Shown piece by piece: positions 1 to 11,624 of a DNA stretch of 64,000 bases; position 1 is the stretch's first letter, and each line of letters starts with the position of its first letter. The notes beneath the pieces are model-generated. The model saw only the letters and a program-made list of their open reading frames with translations, was not told the DNA's origin and searched no databases. This stretch comes from Owenia fusiformis (Eukaryota; Annelida; Polychaeta; Sabellida; Oweniidae): assembly GCA_903813345.2 (NCBI GenBank), contig CAIIXF020000009.1:21913759-21977758 (forward strand), written 5' to 3'. Both the position numbers and the translations under genes were made by a program.

Positions 1-101
1 ATGTAACTTTGGATAAGCTTTATAATGATATGTGACACATACTATGGGAACATTGGTGTATGTCTGCCTGGGGGGGGGCCCATACTTTCGGGACACCCTG
101 T
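1..101 (-). mobile_element. Terminal inverted repeat of a Tc1/mariner-like element (element continues off the left edge)
   Basis: The first ~101 bases match, with few differences, the inverted-repeat ends of the element at 34574-35180. This copy keeps the outer tip (CGGGACACCCTG followed by TA) that the right end of the other copy has lost. Only one end lies in the window. The TA next to the tip fits the TA target preference of Tc1/mariner transposons. Confidence 0.6.
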
Positions 102-149
102 ACATGTAGATTTTAAGTACATGTATGATACACATAACATGAGATTCAA

Positions 150-640
150 GAAAACTTTAACAAACGACAAAATTATTGCTGTAAATGGCGTCTAAACATT
201 AATATCAAAAAATCGAAAGTATTAACTATCAGTAAAAAAGAATATGACACATTCACATCCAAAAATAATCGAGAATGTCAATGCGTACATATACTTAGGG
301 GTATCCATAAGAAAAATGGCAGTAAAACCTCTGCAAATGATCTCGTATTGAAAGCACAAAAGGCTTGGTTTGCATTTAAAAACATTATTTTCTAATGATA
401 TAAAAAACATCAAACTGATTTTTCATTTATTTGACATGTGCATAAAGCCTATTATGACTTATTGTAGTGAAGTATGGTGTATGATTGCCAATTCTCCTCA
501 CAGCTCAAATTAACATGATTAAATATTGGATACCTAGAAAATCTACCAAAAGAAAGACTACTTTCCAAAATTTACAGTTTATCTAAATCAGAAAATCTGA
601 ATTGGTTCAAATATATAAAAAAAATGCCTTGCAACAATAA
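150..640 (+). pseudogene. Relic of a LINE-type reverse transcriptase (C-terminal part)
   Basis: Conceptual translation across frames gives YIYLGVSIRK near 280-315, then after a frameshift a stretch ending KAQKAWFAFKN near 355-380. LFDMCIKPIMTYCSEVW follows near 424-475, and a LENLPKERLLSKIYSLSK-like stretch near 530-590. These blocks, in this order, are typical of the region C-terminal to the catalytic core in non-LTR retrotransposon reverse transcriptases. Stops and at least one frameshift show that the copy is dead. The catalytic FADD-type motif is not in the window. The family cannot be named from this fragment. Confidence 0.6.
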
Positions 641-681
641 ATATAGACATTAATCAATACGACTAAAATATTGTGCTTTAA

Positions 682-806
682 CATTACTATGGTGGTGACA
701 GGCCTTGCATCCATTGTCACGGTCATATCAGGCTTTAAAATTACTATAGTCATGACAGGCCTTACAACCACTGTCATGGTCATATCAGGCTTAAACATTA
801 CCATGG
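682..806. repeat. 57-bp tandem repeat, about 2.2 copies
   Basis: Two consecutive ~57-bp units (TTACTATGGTGGTGACAGG and TTACTATAGTCATGACAGG starts) are followed by a partial third. A related diverged stretch follows at 1070-1130. The repeat abuts the inverted-repeat element at 805-1053. Confidence 0.6.
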
Positions 807-1053
807 TCATGACAAGAGGAGGGAAAACCCCATGATTCAATTGATGACATACGATTTCCTCCTTCGTGCACCTCCTTTTGTCAAAAACGTACCCTCCATC
901 TTGGTTTTCAAAGTTTTCAAATTGACCTAGTTTTAAACCAATCAATGATCGACTCGCAAAACCAATCAACGATGATGTCATCTCAATACAGATTTACATT
1001 ATAAGCGTATGTCATCTTTGAACCCTGGGGTTTCTCCCCCTCTTGGTCATGCC
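805..1053. mobile_element. Small inverted-repeat element (MITE-like), ~250 bp
   Basis: The segment at about 806-855 and the reverse complement of about 1004-1053 align over ~48 bp with about three quarters identity, both including GATGACATACG. The interior has no plausible reading frame. The superfamily is unknown and no clear target duplication was found. Confidence 0.5.
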
Positions 1054-2093
1054 TTGCAATATAATAAAACATTGTCACGGTTATACCAGGCTTTCATGAT
1101 AACACTACCACGGTCACGGCAGGATCCTTGCGCAACTTAAAAACACTGAAAAACATGGTGATGGCTGTGCAAGGCATAAGTCTTGCAACAGATAGGGTCT
1201 CAAAGGAGACTCAATTTGGATTTATATCAACCCTAACATACATGTACACTGTATACACAAGAGCTATACAGGATACATGTATATTGTATATACTATAGAA
1301 TGCCAGGATTAGACCTAAGGCTAAGGCATACTATATAGAAATGATTTCAAGAGTGTTGGCATTGTCAATGGAAATTGTTGAAGTATAATCCCATAAGTAC
1401 ACTGACTGGGTGAATAGAGTTCTACAATAGAGTCGGAACCTAATATTCTAATAGGCCAAGTTTTTACTCAAATTAGAAACTTACATGTTGCAGCTATTTG
1501 AAACTAAATTGGGCTCTTAATTAGGTAGAGCACATCACAACAGGTAGCAGAAAACCGTGTTCATAGTTGATTTAACAGCCTAATTCAACTAATCTCTAAA
1601 GTAAACAAATCAAAAAAATCTTAGGAAAAATTTTAGCTTCATTTTTACTAGTCAATATTAGGAGAACTACAAGATAAAACAATATGTATTTACCTACCTG
1701 TAAAACAGAACTCTTTCTTCTACTCATAGCTCCGACATAGCTACAATATCTCTTCTAATTCCGTCGATATCTTGCATATTTTAAAATAATTTTCTATTTA
1801 CTTCCTTATCTTCGCGGCCATTTTGGGTTGTGATTGGAAATATACACTGAAACCCCTGCACTGAAACGAAAATGTGAAATAAAAATAATTCTAGATTCTG
1901 CTGCACTAAAACAGACACAGCAATGTTGGTTAAAAATGAATACATCATGGACTTCAAATGGTAACATGGCTATATGTACAATTGCCCGGGTACAATTGAT
2001 CTATATCATATTCCATCATCAGACAGGCTGATCTCGAGCTCAATGAGACACTGAATCTATCATCATGCTAAAATTGATTCCAGTCATTTACAG
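1054..2093. other. No recognisable gene
   Basis: AT-rich sequence without a convincing coding exon or RNA gene on either strand. Short open frames here lack splice context and family resemblance. Confidence 0.5.
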
Positions 2094-4495
2094 TGTACAC
2101 TTGATCTCAATAACACATTCTGTCACAAAACTACAAGTGATCTTTATGACACAATCAATCATCAGCCAACAATTGATCTCTATGACACAATAAATCATCA
2201 GACTACAACTGATTTCTATGACACAATCAAACGTCAGGCTACAATTGATCTATATGACACAATCAATCAACATGCTACAATTAATCTCTATGACACAATA
2301 AATATTCAGACTACAATTGATTTTTATGACACATTCAATCATCAGGCTACACTCTATGGCACAATAAATCATCAGGCTACAATTGATTTTTATGACACAA
2401 TCAATCATCAGGCTACAATTAATCTATATGACACAATAAATCATCAGGTAACAATTGATTTTTATGACACATTCAATCATCAGGCTACAATTAATCTCTA
2501 TGGCACAATAAATCATCAGGTAACAATTGATATTTATGACACAATCAATCATCAGGCTACAATTAATCTCTAAATCTCTATGACACAATAAATCATCAGG
2601 TAACATTTGATATTTATAACACAATCATTCATCAGGCAACAATTAATCTTGATGACACTATCAATTATCAGGCTACAATTGATCTCCATGACACAATAAA
2701 TCATCAAGTAACACTTGATTTTTATGACACAATCAATCGATATCATCAGCCTACAATTAATCTCTATGACACAATAAATCATCAGGTAACAATTGATTTT
2801 TATGACACAATTAATCATCAGGCTATAATTAATATCTATGAAACAATAAATCATCAGGTAACAATTGATTTTTATGACACAATCATTCATCAGGCAACAA
2901 TTGATCTATATGACACAATCAGTCATCAGGCTACAATTAATTTTTATGACACAATCAATCATCAGGCTACAATTGATCTCTATGACACAATAAATCATCA
3001 GGTAACAATTGATTTTTTATGACATAATCAATCATCAGGCTACGATTGATTTTTCTGACAAAATCAATCATCAGGGTACAATTAATCTCTATGGCACAAT
3101 AAATCATCAGGTAACAACTGATCGCAATGGCACACAATCATTCATCAGGCAACAATTGAACTATATGACACAATCAATCATCAGGCTACAATTGATTTTT
3201 CTGACATAATCAATCATCAGGCTACAACTAATCTCTATGACACAATAAAATCATCAGGTAACAATTGATTTTTATGACATAATCAATCATCAGGCTACAA
3301 TTGATTTTTCTGACAAAATCAATCATCAGGGTACAATTAATCTCTATGGCACAATAAATCATCAGGTAACAATTGATCACAATGGCACAACAATTCTTCA
3401 GGCAACAATTGATCAAAGACACAATCATTCACAAGGCTAAAATCTATTTCTATGACACAAGCAATCATCAGGCTACAATTGATATTTATGACACAATCAA
3501 TCATCAGGCTACAATTAATCTCTATGACACAATCAATCATCAGGCTACAATTAATCTCTATGACACAATAAATCATCAGGTACAATTGATGGCAATGACA
3601 CAATCATTCATCAGGCTACAATTGATCTCCATGACACAATCAATCATCAGGCTACGATTGATCTCTATGACACAATAAATCATCAGGCAACAATTAATCT
3701 CTATGACACAATCAATCACCAGGCAACAAATGATGGCAATGACACAATCATTCATCAGGCTAAAATTAATCTCTATGACACAATGAATCCTCAGACTACA
3801 ATTGATTTTGATGACACAATCAAAGATCAGGCTACAATTGATCTCAATGACACAATCATTTATCCGGCTTCATTTGATCTATATGACACAATCAATCATC
3901 AGGCTACAATTAATCTCTATGACACAATAAATCATCATGTAACAATTGGTCGCAATGACACAATAATTCATCAGGCAACAATTGATCTCTATGACACAAT
4001 AAATCATCAGACTACAATTGATTTCTATGACACAAGCAATCATCAGGCTCCAATTAATGTTTATGACACAATCAATCATCACTCAACAATTGATGGCAAT
4101 GACACAATCATTCATTAGCAACAATTAATCTCTATGACACAATCAATCCTCAGACTACAATTGATCTCAATGACACAATCATTCATCAGGCTACAATTGA
4201 TCTGTATGACACAATCATTCATCAGGCTACAATTGATCATCAGGCTACAATTGATCTGTATGACACAATCATTCATCAGGCTACAAGTGATCTATATGAC
4301 ACAATCAATCAACAGGCTACAATTGATCTCTGTAACACAATCAATCATCAGGCTACATTTGATCTTTATGAGACAATCAATCATCAGCCTACAATTGATT
4401 TATATGACACAATCAATCATCGGGCAACAATTGATCTCTATGACAAAATAAATCATCAGACTACAATTGATTTCTATGACACAATCAATCATCAA
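2094..4495. repeat. Satellite array of 36-bp units, roughly 65 copies
   Basis: The unit reads approximately GGCTACAATTGATCTCTATG + ACACAATCAATCATCA (36 bp). It repeats head to tail with substitutions and occasional indels across ~2.4 kb. Because 36 is a multiple of 3, some frames stay open through many units and yield monotonous 12-residue repeats. These are a by-product of the repeat and not genes. There are no unique spacers, so this is not a CRISPR-like array. Confidence 0.9.
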
Positions 4496-4941
4496 TTAAA
4501 GATTTTAGGATATCTGCATTTTTAACCATTAAAAACTAATATTTTCTTCTATTTGAAGGCCTACCAATACCCATGATGCCATCTATTTTCCATTTATAAA
4601 TATGGAAAAAGGTCAATTGATCCCTATGGCAGTATGGAACAATCATTCATTAGGCTACAATTGGTCCTTATGAGACATTGAACATGACTGTATTCACGCC
4701 TTCTTTAAACTGTAAACAGAGTCAACATTTCACCCAGGGTATATTCTCGATCGATACCCCTGGTAATACGTATAATGTGTGACGTCATAACATTGGGTCG
4801 TAGTAATGGCGGACCATAATGAATATTCGAAACATTTTGGTGAGTTTTCATGTTCGAATCATAATATAGACCTCAGAGCAGGGGTAATATTGTTGAATAC
4901 ACCCCTTAGGGCTAGGCACAAAAGCTTTCAAACCCAGAAAA
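4496..4941. other. Unique spacer between two satellite blocks
   Basis: About 450 bp of non-repetitive sequence separates the 36-bp block from the 65-bp block. It contains two isolated degenerate satellite units near 4615-4680 and a short palindromic stretch around 4745-4765 (CGATCGATACCCC region). No gene is seen. Confidence 0.5.
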
Positions 4942-5700
4942 CAGGCTACAATTGATCTCATCGGCACATTCAATCATCAGGCTACACTTACAATACAATC
5001 TATCATCAGGCTACAATTGATCTCATTGGCACATTCAATCATCAGGCTACACTTACAATGTAATCTATCATCAGGCTACAATTGATCTTATCGGCACATT
5101 CAATCATCAGGCTAGTACACTTAAAATACAATCTATCATCAGGCTACAATTGATCTCATTGGCACATTCAATCATCAGGCTACACTTACAATATAATCTA
5201 TCATCAGGCTACAATTGATCTCATTGGCACATTCAATCATCAGGCTACACTTACAATATAATCTATCATCAGGCTACAATTGATCTCATTGGCACATTCA
5301 ATCATCAGGCTACACTTACAATATAATCTATCACCAGGCTACAATTGATCTCATTGGCACATTCAATCATCAGGCTACACTTACAATATAATCTATCATC
5401 AGGCTACAATTGATCTTATCGGCACATTCAATCATCAGGCTACACTTACAATATAATCTATCGTCAGGCTACAATTGATCTCATCGGCACATTCAATCAT
5501 CAGGCTACACTTACAATACAATCTATCATCAGGCTACAATTGATCTCTTTGACACATTCAATCATCAGGCTACAATTGATCTCATTGGCACATTCAATCA
5601 TCAGGCTACACTTACAATATAATCTATCATCAGGCTACAATTGATTTCATCGGCACATTCAATCATCAGGCTACACTTACAATACAATCTATCATCAGGC
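4942..5700. repeat. Higher-order satellite: 65-bp unit made of a 36-bp and a 29-bp half, ~11-12 copies
   Basis: Starts of successive units fall at 4943, 5008 and 5073, exactly 65 bp apart. Each unit joins a full 36-bp monomer (variant ATTGGCACATTC) to a shortened 29-bp monomer (AGGCTACACTTACAATATAA type). Units are much more alike than monomers in the 2-4.5 kb block, which suggests more recent amplification. Confidence 0.88.
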
Positions 5701-5960
5701 TACAATTGATCTCTTTGACACAGTCTATCATAAGTTTACAATTGATCTCTATGACACAATCTATCACCAGACTACAATTGATCTCTAAGACACAATCTAT
5801 CACCAGACTACAATTGATCTCTAAGACACAATCTATCATAAGGCTACAATTGATCTCTAAGACACAATCTATCATCAGGCTACAATTGATCTCTTTGACA
5901 CAGTCTATCATAAGTTTACAATTGATCTCTATGGAACAGTCTACCACCAGGCAACAATTT
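5700..5960. repeat. Return to 36-bp satellite monomers, ~7 copies
   Basis: 36-bp units of the type CAATCTATCACCAGACTACA + ATTGATCTCTAAGACA flank the higher-order block on its right side. They fade into unique sequence by ~5990. Confidence 0.85.
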
Positions 5961-6670
5961 ATCTCAACGGAACTAAATCTGTCATCAACCTCAAAATTAA
6001 TCTTTTTGGGTAATCATTATATGTTGTTAATGTAATCAACTTCTCTATAGCAACAAGTCAATCATGTGTTCATTTTTTCCAATTTATTTTGATCATAGGC
6101 AACATAAACATAAAACATGTAGAAACAATAAAAATACATCAAGTAAAATTGTATAGTAAAAATACATCTACTATTTATACTGGTATAGCTACCCTGAAAA
6201 TCACTAGTAGTATCATACTACCATACTAAGTACCCTCTGATAACCACAAATAAAGGAAGGTATGATATAGACTGGACAAGAAACCAGCATTTATGGCAAT
6301 TTGTGGTACTTGATTTTAGACCATGTAAATATGGCACTAATCTGCTAATGGGTTTACATGATTACCATGAACTAGTCTATAATCTTAAAGTTTTTAATGT
6401 TTAATCAGTCAATAGCCCAATTTACACTACACGCAACATTCCAAGACGTCTTGGCTAAAACTATATTGAGTTTTCAACACTATTTTCAAGATGTCTTACG
6501 AAGTATGACTGAGCTTTCTTGGCTATGGCTAGGGTCCTAAAACGTTTTGACAAAGCACTCTAAGCCGAGAGCTCTTGAGAAAAAACGCTAAAACGTTTTA
6601 CCCAAGACGTCGCAGGGATTTTAATTTAGTGTAAATCCAACTATTGAGATTTGAAAACTATAGGATAGAC
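5961..6670. other. Downstream flank / 3' UTR of EBP
   Basis: No coding exon. On the minus strand, an ATTAAA hexamer at 6625-6620 lies 46 bp after the EBP stop, and an AATAAA at 6088-6083 lies farther down. Either could be the polyadenylation signal. Confidence 0.4.
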
Positions 6671-7092
6671 CTAGTATTGTTTTTTCTTCTTTGGATTTCT
6701 AGATTTTGGTGCAAATGATTCAATTTTGTTCTTTTTATCAAAAATCTCTTGTGCTACCATTAAGTTCCTGAATGCATCTGCTACTAAAATTGCAGGGATA
6801 ATTATCCATATACTGTTGAGAAATACAAAATAAAACCAGAAATACAATGGATGCCACATCTCTCCATGTTTGAACCCATCAAAATAACTTGTCATGAAGT
6901 ACAAGACATCGCCATAGAGTTGACAAAGAGATACAGTGAGCTGCAGTGGGTAGCGGAGAGGATGTGATTTAACGAATGCAACTGTAGTTAGTATGCAAAG
7001 GGGTCCATCTATAAATGCTGTGATTGTCTCCATGCACACTGTGAAGTTATCACTGGCAATGTATCTGCTGTCACCAAGTCCATACTCCTTCC
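6671..7092 (-). CDS. EBP: EBP coding exon 2 (residue 97 to stop)
   Basis: Follows a TTACAG acceptor at 7093-7098. It opens with the W-K-E-Y run expected from the family, contains GDSRY and CMETIT, and ends with the lysine-rich tail and stop at 6671. Confidence 0.95.
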
Positions 7093-8038
7093 CTGTAAGT
7101 AAATCATTTATGCAGCTGTTACACTAGTTATAAAAACATGAAAAATTACATTCGATACAAGTACAATATAATTGCATTATTTAAGGATTTAAGCCCTGGA
7201 CTCAGTGTATTGTGTGCTGAATCATTGTTGTTGTTTCCAAATCTTTGCGTGATCATGCAGTGGGAATGCAAAGTTTACGAAGGAACGCCTGAGTGGAATG
7301 AAGCAGCCACTTAATGTATTGGAGTCTTGGGCCTATTAAATTCACTCCATACATTGCACAATTTTTCTAGGAAATCACCTAAAAGAACTCATTTTCAAAG
7401 AAACTTTTTGCAAGGATCAAGAGTTGGCAAGGTATCAATTTCACTCTGGAGAGTCAAGTTGTCAGCTTGCTTAAATGGGATGATTGATGATATTATATAA
7501 TGCACTGCAGTTAAATGAAATACTGTGTCCAGATTGGCTGGAATCAGACCAAGTGCCTATCTACATGTATGTGTGAATTGCATTTTATATTGGGTTGTAT
7601 TATAAATTGTTGCTCATATGGATTGAATTGCATACCATAATACTATCATCATCTAATTCCTATATCATTATACTGCTCACCCTTTGAACAAATCCCTGAT
7701 CACAAAATTCCAAAACATTAATACTTACACATCTGAGCAAGAAGAGTCTGCTCTCCAGCCAAGGTCCTGTGAAATACACTAAAATAACCCTCTAGAACCA
7801 TGTGAATGAGTCCACTAACAACCAGCCAAATCAGCTTTATCTTCAGTAGCACTCCTAGTCGCCCATGTTGCATCTTGCCTAGTATCAACCATGTTGCAAT
7901 CAGCACAAGCGTAACTATGGCAAAGAAGATCCCAAGTATTTCTAGTAAAGGCTTGGTGTTTGGCTCATAGTGAGGAAGTTGTAAGGATGATGGTAGGTAA
8001 GGATGGTCTCCAGGCATAGCTTAACTTGTAAAAGCATG
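6671..8038 (-). CDS. EBP: EBP: 3-beta-hydroxysteroid delta8-delta7 isomerase (emopamil-binding protein)
   Basis: Isomerase of late sterol synthesis, moving the C8-C9 double bond to C7-C8 in the ER membrane. Exons 8017-7729 and 7092-6671 join T|GG into a Trp codon and give 236 aa, close to the ~230 usual for the family. Hallmarks seen: an IH...EG pair (His72, Glu76), the block [19 protein letters not shown] (about 103-121) carrying Glu118 and Thr121, and the [11 protein letters not shown] membrane segment. These match the family's catalytic and ligand-binding positions. Four to five hydrophobic spans are visible. The C-terminus is lysine-rich and ends KKQY, a KKxx-type ER retrieval signal. The coding exon begins after an acceptor at 8039, so a non-coding first exon is likely (8226 upward). 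An out-of-frame ATG sits at 8037, upstream of the chosen start at 8017. The gene is head-to-head with the NDUFA3-like gene. Confidence 0.95.
7093..7728 (-). other. EBP: EBP intron
   Basis: 636 bp with GTAAGT donor and TTACAG acceptor on the minus strand. No other feature is recognised inside. Confidence 0.85.
7729..8017 (-). CDS. EBP: EBP coding exon 1 (residues 1-96 plus one base)
   Basis: Starts at the ATG at 8017-8015 and ends ATG-T before a consensus GTAAGT donor at 7728. It encodes the N-terminal segment and the first two to three membrane spans, including His72 and Glu76. Confidence 0.95.
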
Positions 8039-8225
8039 CTGAAACATAAAATTAAACATAAATTTAGATACTGCTGTCATTGGCTACTACATTTATTGTA
8101 TAAGTCTATTTTCAGTTTCACTTTCTGTAACTTCAGAACCTTGCACATTTGAAACTTCATCCAAGGCAATATCACTATTCATTGATCCAAAATGTGAACA
8201 GAATTACACAAACTATTTAACTTAC

Positions 8226-8405
8226 CAATTCCAAAATACTCTCTAATTCAAACAACTCAATGGGACAAAGTTATAAGACAAAGTTGTTCTTTGGTTTTGA
8301 CTTCGCTCTTTGGTTTTTCAAAATGGAAGTCTACGCCAGAATAGCGAACGTATTAATTGGAAATCATGTCGAATTTCTTCGCGTTCTGCATTTCATTGCA
8401 TCAAG
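8226..8405. promoter_or_regulatory. Probable bidirectional promoter of EBP and the NDUFA3-like gene
   Basis: A strong minus-strand GTAAGT donor at 8225-8220 pairs with the acceptor at 8039, which places a non-coding EBP exon just above 8226. The plus-strand gene begins with ATG at 8406 in the context AAGATGGCGAC, a YY1-like start common at animal housekeeping promoters. The two transcripts therefore start within about 180 bp of each other in opposite directions. No TATA box was singled out. Transcription start sites are inferred. Confidence 0.5.
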
Positions 8406-8418
8406 ATGGCGACTAAAG
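8406..8418 (+). CDS. NDUFA3-like coding exon 1 (13 nt of CDS)
   Basis: ATGGCGACTAAAG is followed by a GTTAGA donor. This tiny exon gives M-A-T-K plus one base, in frame with the acceptor at 10561. Its 5' UTR extends upstream towards the EBP promoter. Confidence 0.55.
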
Positions 8419-11400
8419 GTTAGAAATTCATATTTGTATTTTTTTGAATTTAATGTTATTTACATGTTCATCGAGACTTTTATTACCAAAATTAGTGGCA
8501 TTATACGATGTTCAAATAATGCGCTATTAAGAAATATTATTCATCTCCCAAATCATGTTGAAATATATATGTTATTGACCCTTTTACTTTCCTAAAAAAT
8601 TAGTAAAATTTTCACCTTTTCTCCCCGTCAATCAAATCTATAATTTGTATAAAATAAGCAATCAAAAGACCAAAGTGCAATATTATATGTAATATGAATA
8701 TTTCAGATGAATTCATTTTATGTGCAAACTAACCTACAGGTGTGCCCATGGCTTCTTCAGGAAAATCGCCTGTTGCCTACTAATAAAAGCCCTTAGCTTC
8801 TTCTAAGGCCACTGTATCGTGGCAAGTGGCCTTCCTGGAAAGATAATTGATCATGGCGTAGTCATAAAATTTGAAATCATATGTCCGCCATTTTTCCACC
8901 TCACAATTTGAATTGCGAGTTTTGGTCTTATTACCTCACCAAAAATTCCAAAACACACATGAAGTGATCAGTGTATTAGTTCACATCTTCTGGATCACTA
9001 ACTTAGAATTTACATCCAGTTACTAATGTCAGACGTTAACGACATTTCGTCCAGTTTTTCGAATATCGCCATTTTTCTTGGAGCCATTTTGTTTTAATTT
9101 TTGACGAAATCATGTCATATCTCATCAAGGAGTTGAGTCGGTTCCGATTTAATTGATGATTTATTTATCTGGCGATTTTTAAAATATTCAATAAATTTAT
9201 GACACTCCGGCCAGCTTTTTTCAAATGGAGTTCACAGTATTCCAGATGAAATCACCTCTTGCCAAGTATTGGCTAGAGACTCGAGTAACCTGGGCCTGTT
9301 GTAAATCATGGCATAGAATAATTGAAATGACGTCACAGTGCATGCACATAAATCAACATTTATCAAAAACCCAAGGGAGCCCCAGGGGATTGACTAACTA
9401 ACGAGCATAGTGTACATGTGCAACAAGCCAGATAAAGAAGTTGAAAGAAAGTGTGCTAAAGTCAATGCCCCATGTGGGAATCGAACCTAGGACTCTTGGA
9501 CCCAAAGTCTGATGCTCTACCAACTATAAAGGCTTAAGTCAATGCAGCTGGACTGTAGTAGCAACCTTCCATCAAGGGTCGTTACAATTTCATGGTTCAA
9601 AAATTTCAATGGAATCCTTGGCTTGTTACACCCATTAAAATACTTTTGACAGCTAAATGCATCCACAGATCTTTCGGCCTTGTCATTTTACTATATAGCA
9701 TTTGTTGAATGATCTAATCATCCCTACAGTGTGGCGTACCTTTCGGCCTTTTTGGTAATTAATTAATAATTAGTCAATATTTTGATTTTCAATCAGAAAT
9801 GCCTCCATTATTATAGCGGGATTTAATTATTGCAATATTTGACTGTGTCAACGTTTTTAGTTCAATTTGTTACCTTTGAAACTTGCCTCATATTGAACAA
9901 AAACTATCTTGCTGTTTTCATATACGAGAGTACATTTGTAAGAGTAGTATCCTCCCCAGGATTTTATCTTAAGTGGGAGCAAACTAGTAATTCTTATTTT
10001 CATAACCTACATGAAAATTGGTCAAATTATGCATATTTTTCGTGATATTTTTCATTTTGAAGTGGTTGGAAATGGATCCTCAGGTAACTCAATATAACTG
10101 AATATCCTAGATGCGAGTAGAAATAATCTTGATTTACATCATTTAAAATTCACAATTGGTTGTAGGTAGCAAACTGCCCATTCAAATATGGTAATTAACT
10201 TTTTGCTAATTTTATAAAAGTACAACCTATGACATCATCAATCTAGCTAATATATTGTGGTTTCTCTGATGGATCAAAAGATGGCATGATTTATTTGAAA
10301 TGTCTATTGTGCGCAAAAATGGTAAAAAACTGCATCAATACCAGCTCTGATTATATTAACCTATTATACAACACATGAACAAGTAACAGAAATTAATTTA
10401 GTCCCTCGATGTACACGTACCGTATACCTTCTATCTGCTCACATGAATCTGGTACTACAACCCAAGTTTCAAATGAAAACTGTCTTTACCGCAGCCTCAG
10501 TGGTAACCTTGTCTTTGAAGTGACCTAAATAATTAAAATTGATTTTTAATTTGCATTGCAGCAATGGGTCTGTTGAAGAGGGGGTGGACGGAGATCCCTG
10601 AAGTGATGGCTCCTGGAGTCCTATTTTTAGGAGGTTAGTGACCATTTTTGCTAAATTTTTTAAACTTGACTTTTGGCAGCATTTTGGTGGTTCAATAATT
10701 TTTAAAGGATATGAAATTAATCAAAATAAGTTGAAATAATTGAGTATTATGTCACCACCAGAAGTGGCGACATCTCTCCAAGGTGTTTGGTATCTCTAAC
10801 AAATGGCAGGTGGTGCATGTAATGCCGTGTGTATATATTGTACAGTGTAGTATTTATTGAAATACAAAGCTTATATACAAATTGAATTTGTCATTTTTGG
10901 TAGAAGAGAATGATAAAACTTCCATGAACTTTAATAAAAAGCAAATAGTGATGAAGGTTTTGTCTTCATTACCAATCCGCAGTGTTACCGCTGTTGATTA
11001 AGTTAAAACTGAATACAAGTAAGATATTTCTTCAGGATTACATACCCTATTTTTTTTTTGAAAATTCAAATCGAGCTTTAACTGAATATATTCTGTTTGC
11101 AGCCCTGGTAGCATCACCATTTATTTTGAAGAGAATTAAAGACAAAGGGGCTGATAGAGTACATATGCATAAGATGGAGTACACAGGTATTAGCCATACA
11201 ATTAACAAACTGTAATTTGATTTTATAATTCTGTACTCCAGATTTTGATCATTACCCAAGATCTTTGTGCATGTGTAGTGAACAACTTTGCCCGATAGTT
11301 CAAGTTGCCTCCAGACACAACACCTGCATTTTATAGTGCATTTTGTAAAATAGCCATAAAAGCATGACCATTAGGAATAGACCAATGTAACTTGGTAGAA

Positions 11401-11624
11401 TATGATTGTAAACTGAATGATTAACATTTGTTAAGGTTACCTTTTTTGACTCACCCTGTACTATTCGAATTGAATAAATACTTCGAAATGTACATTTTAC
11501 TTCAGTAAGAGAATCAACACTTCTCTGTTTTGAAAGAATTTTTATTAAATATTATTTTTATTTTCCAGTTATACGAGATACAGATATAAAAATAGACGAT
11601 TCAAATAAAGATGTATTCAATTGA
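8406..11624 (+). CDS. NDUFA3-like (complex I B9 subunit) small membrane protein, four exons
   Basis: Exons 8406-8418, 10562-10633, 11103-11186 and 11569-11624 join in frame (phases 1, 1, 1) to 74 aa, all with GT-AG borders. The protein starts MATKAMGLLKRGWTEIPEVM. One hydrophobic span follows (about residues 18-34), then a basic stretch, then a polar C-terminus with EYTVIRDTD. This layout resembles complex I accessory subunit NDUFA3, which is ~84 aa: short N-terminus with LLKRGW/FLKNAW, one transmembrane helix of the inner mitochondrial membrane, and a Y-x-V-x-R-D motif after it. Identity is modest because the protein is short, so another small inner-membrane protein cannot be excluded. An AATAAA lies at 11829. 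If correct, it is a structural, non-catalytic part of NADH:ubiquinone oxidoreductase. An internal ATG at 10564 could start a 69-aa form. Confidence 0.62.
8419..10561 (+). other. Intron 1 of the NDUFA3-like gene
   Basis: 2.1-kb intron containing a tRNA-like SINE head at 9467-9534 (minus strand) and a short copy of a dispersed repeat near 10108-10145. Nothing else is recognised. Confidence 0.55.
9467..9534 (-). repeat. tRNA-like SINE head or tRNA pseudogene
   Basis: On the minus strand the segment has an A-box-like TAGTTGGTAGAGC and an exact B-box GGTTCGATTCC at tRNA spacing, with complementary ends (GCC...GGGC). The anticodon arm is imperfect and no clean isotype can be assigned, which suggests a tRNA-derived SINE head more than a functional tRNA. 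No poly(A) tail was located. Confidence 0.5.
10562..10633 (+). CDS. NDUFA3-like coding exon 2
   Basis: Lies after the acceptor TTTGCATTGCAG and before the donor GTTAGT. It encodes the A-M-G-L-L-K-R-G-W segment and the start of the membrane span. Confidence 0.65.
10747..10835 (+). repeat. Dispersed repeat with hairpin head (GTCACCACC family), copy A
   Basis: Begins TTATGTCACCACC...AGTGGCGACAT, a stem-forming head, and ends near ACAAATGGCAGGTGGTG. Same family as 11912-12030 and, inverted, 19905-20049. It lies in intron 2 of the NDUFA3-like gene. Confidence 0.6.
11103..11186 (+). CDS. NDUFA3-like coding exon 3
   Basis: Acceptor TTCTGTTTGCAG, donor GTATTA. It encodes the end of the hydrophobic span and the basic segment ILKRIKDKGADRVHMHK. 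Confidence 0.65.
11569..11624 (+). CDS. NDUFA3-like coding exon 4 with stop
   Basis: Lies after the acceptor TTATTTTCCAG. It encodes VIRDTDIKIDDSNKDVFN and ends with TGA at 11622-11624. Confidence 0.65.

Noticed and set aside
2094-4495. Regularly spaced repeats resembling a CRISPR array
   Set aside because: The repeats are contiguous with no unique spacers, and the DNA is clearly animal nuclear sequence.
2424-6035. Several open frames of 65-110 codons in the 2-6 kb region on both strands
   Set aside because: They are translations of the 36-bp satellite in multiple frames, with monotonous repeats and no independent coding signal.
8260-8595. 111-codon plus-strand open frame across the EBP/NDUFA3 promoter
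   Set aside because: It reads through the splice donor at 8419 and the promoter, and has no family resemblance. The 13-nt exon in another frame explains the start region better.
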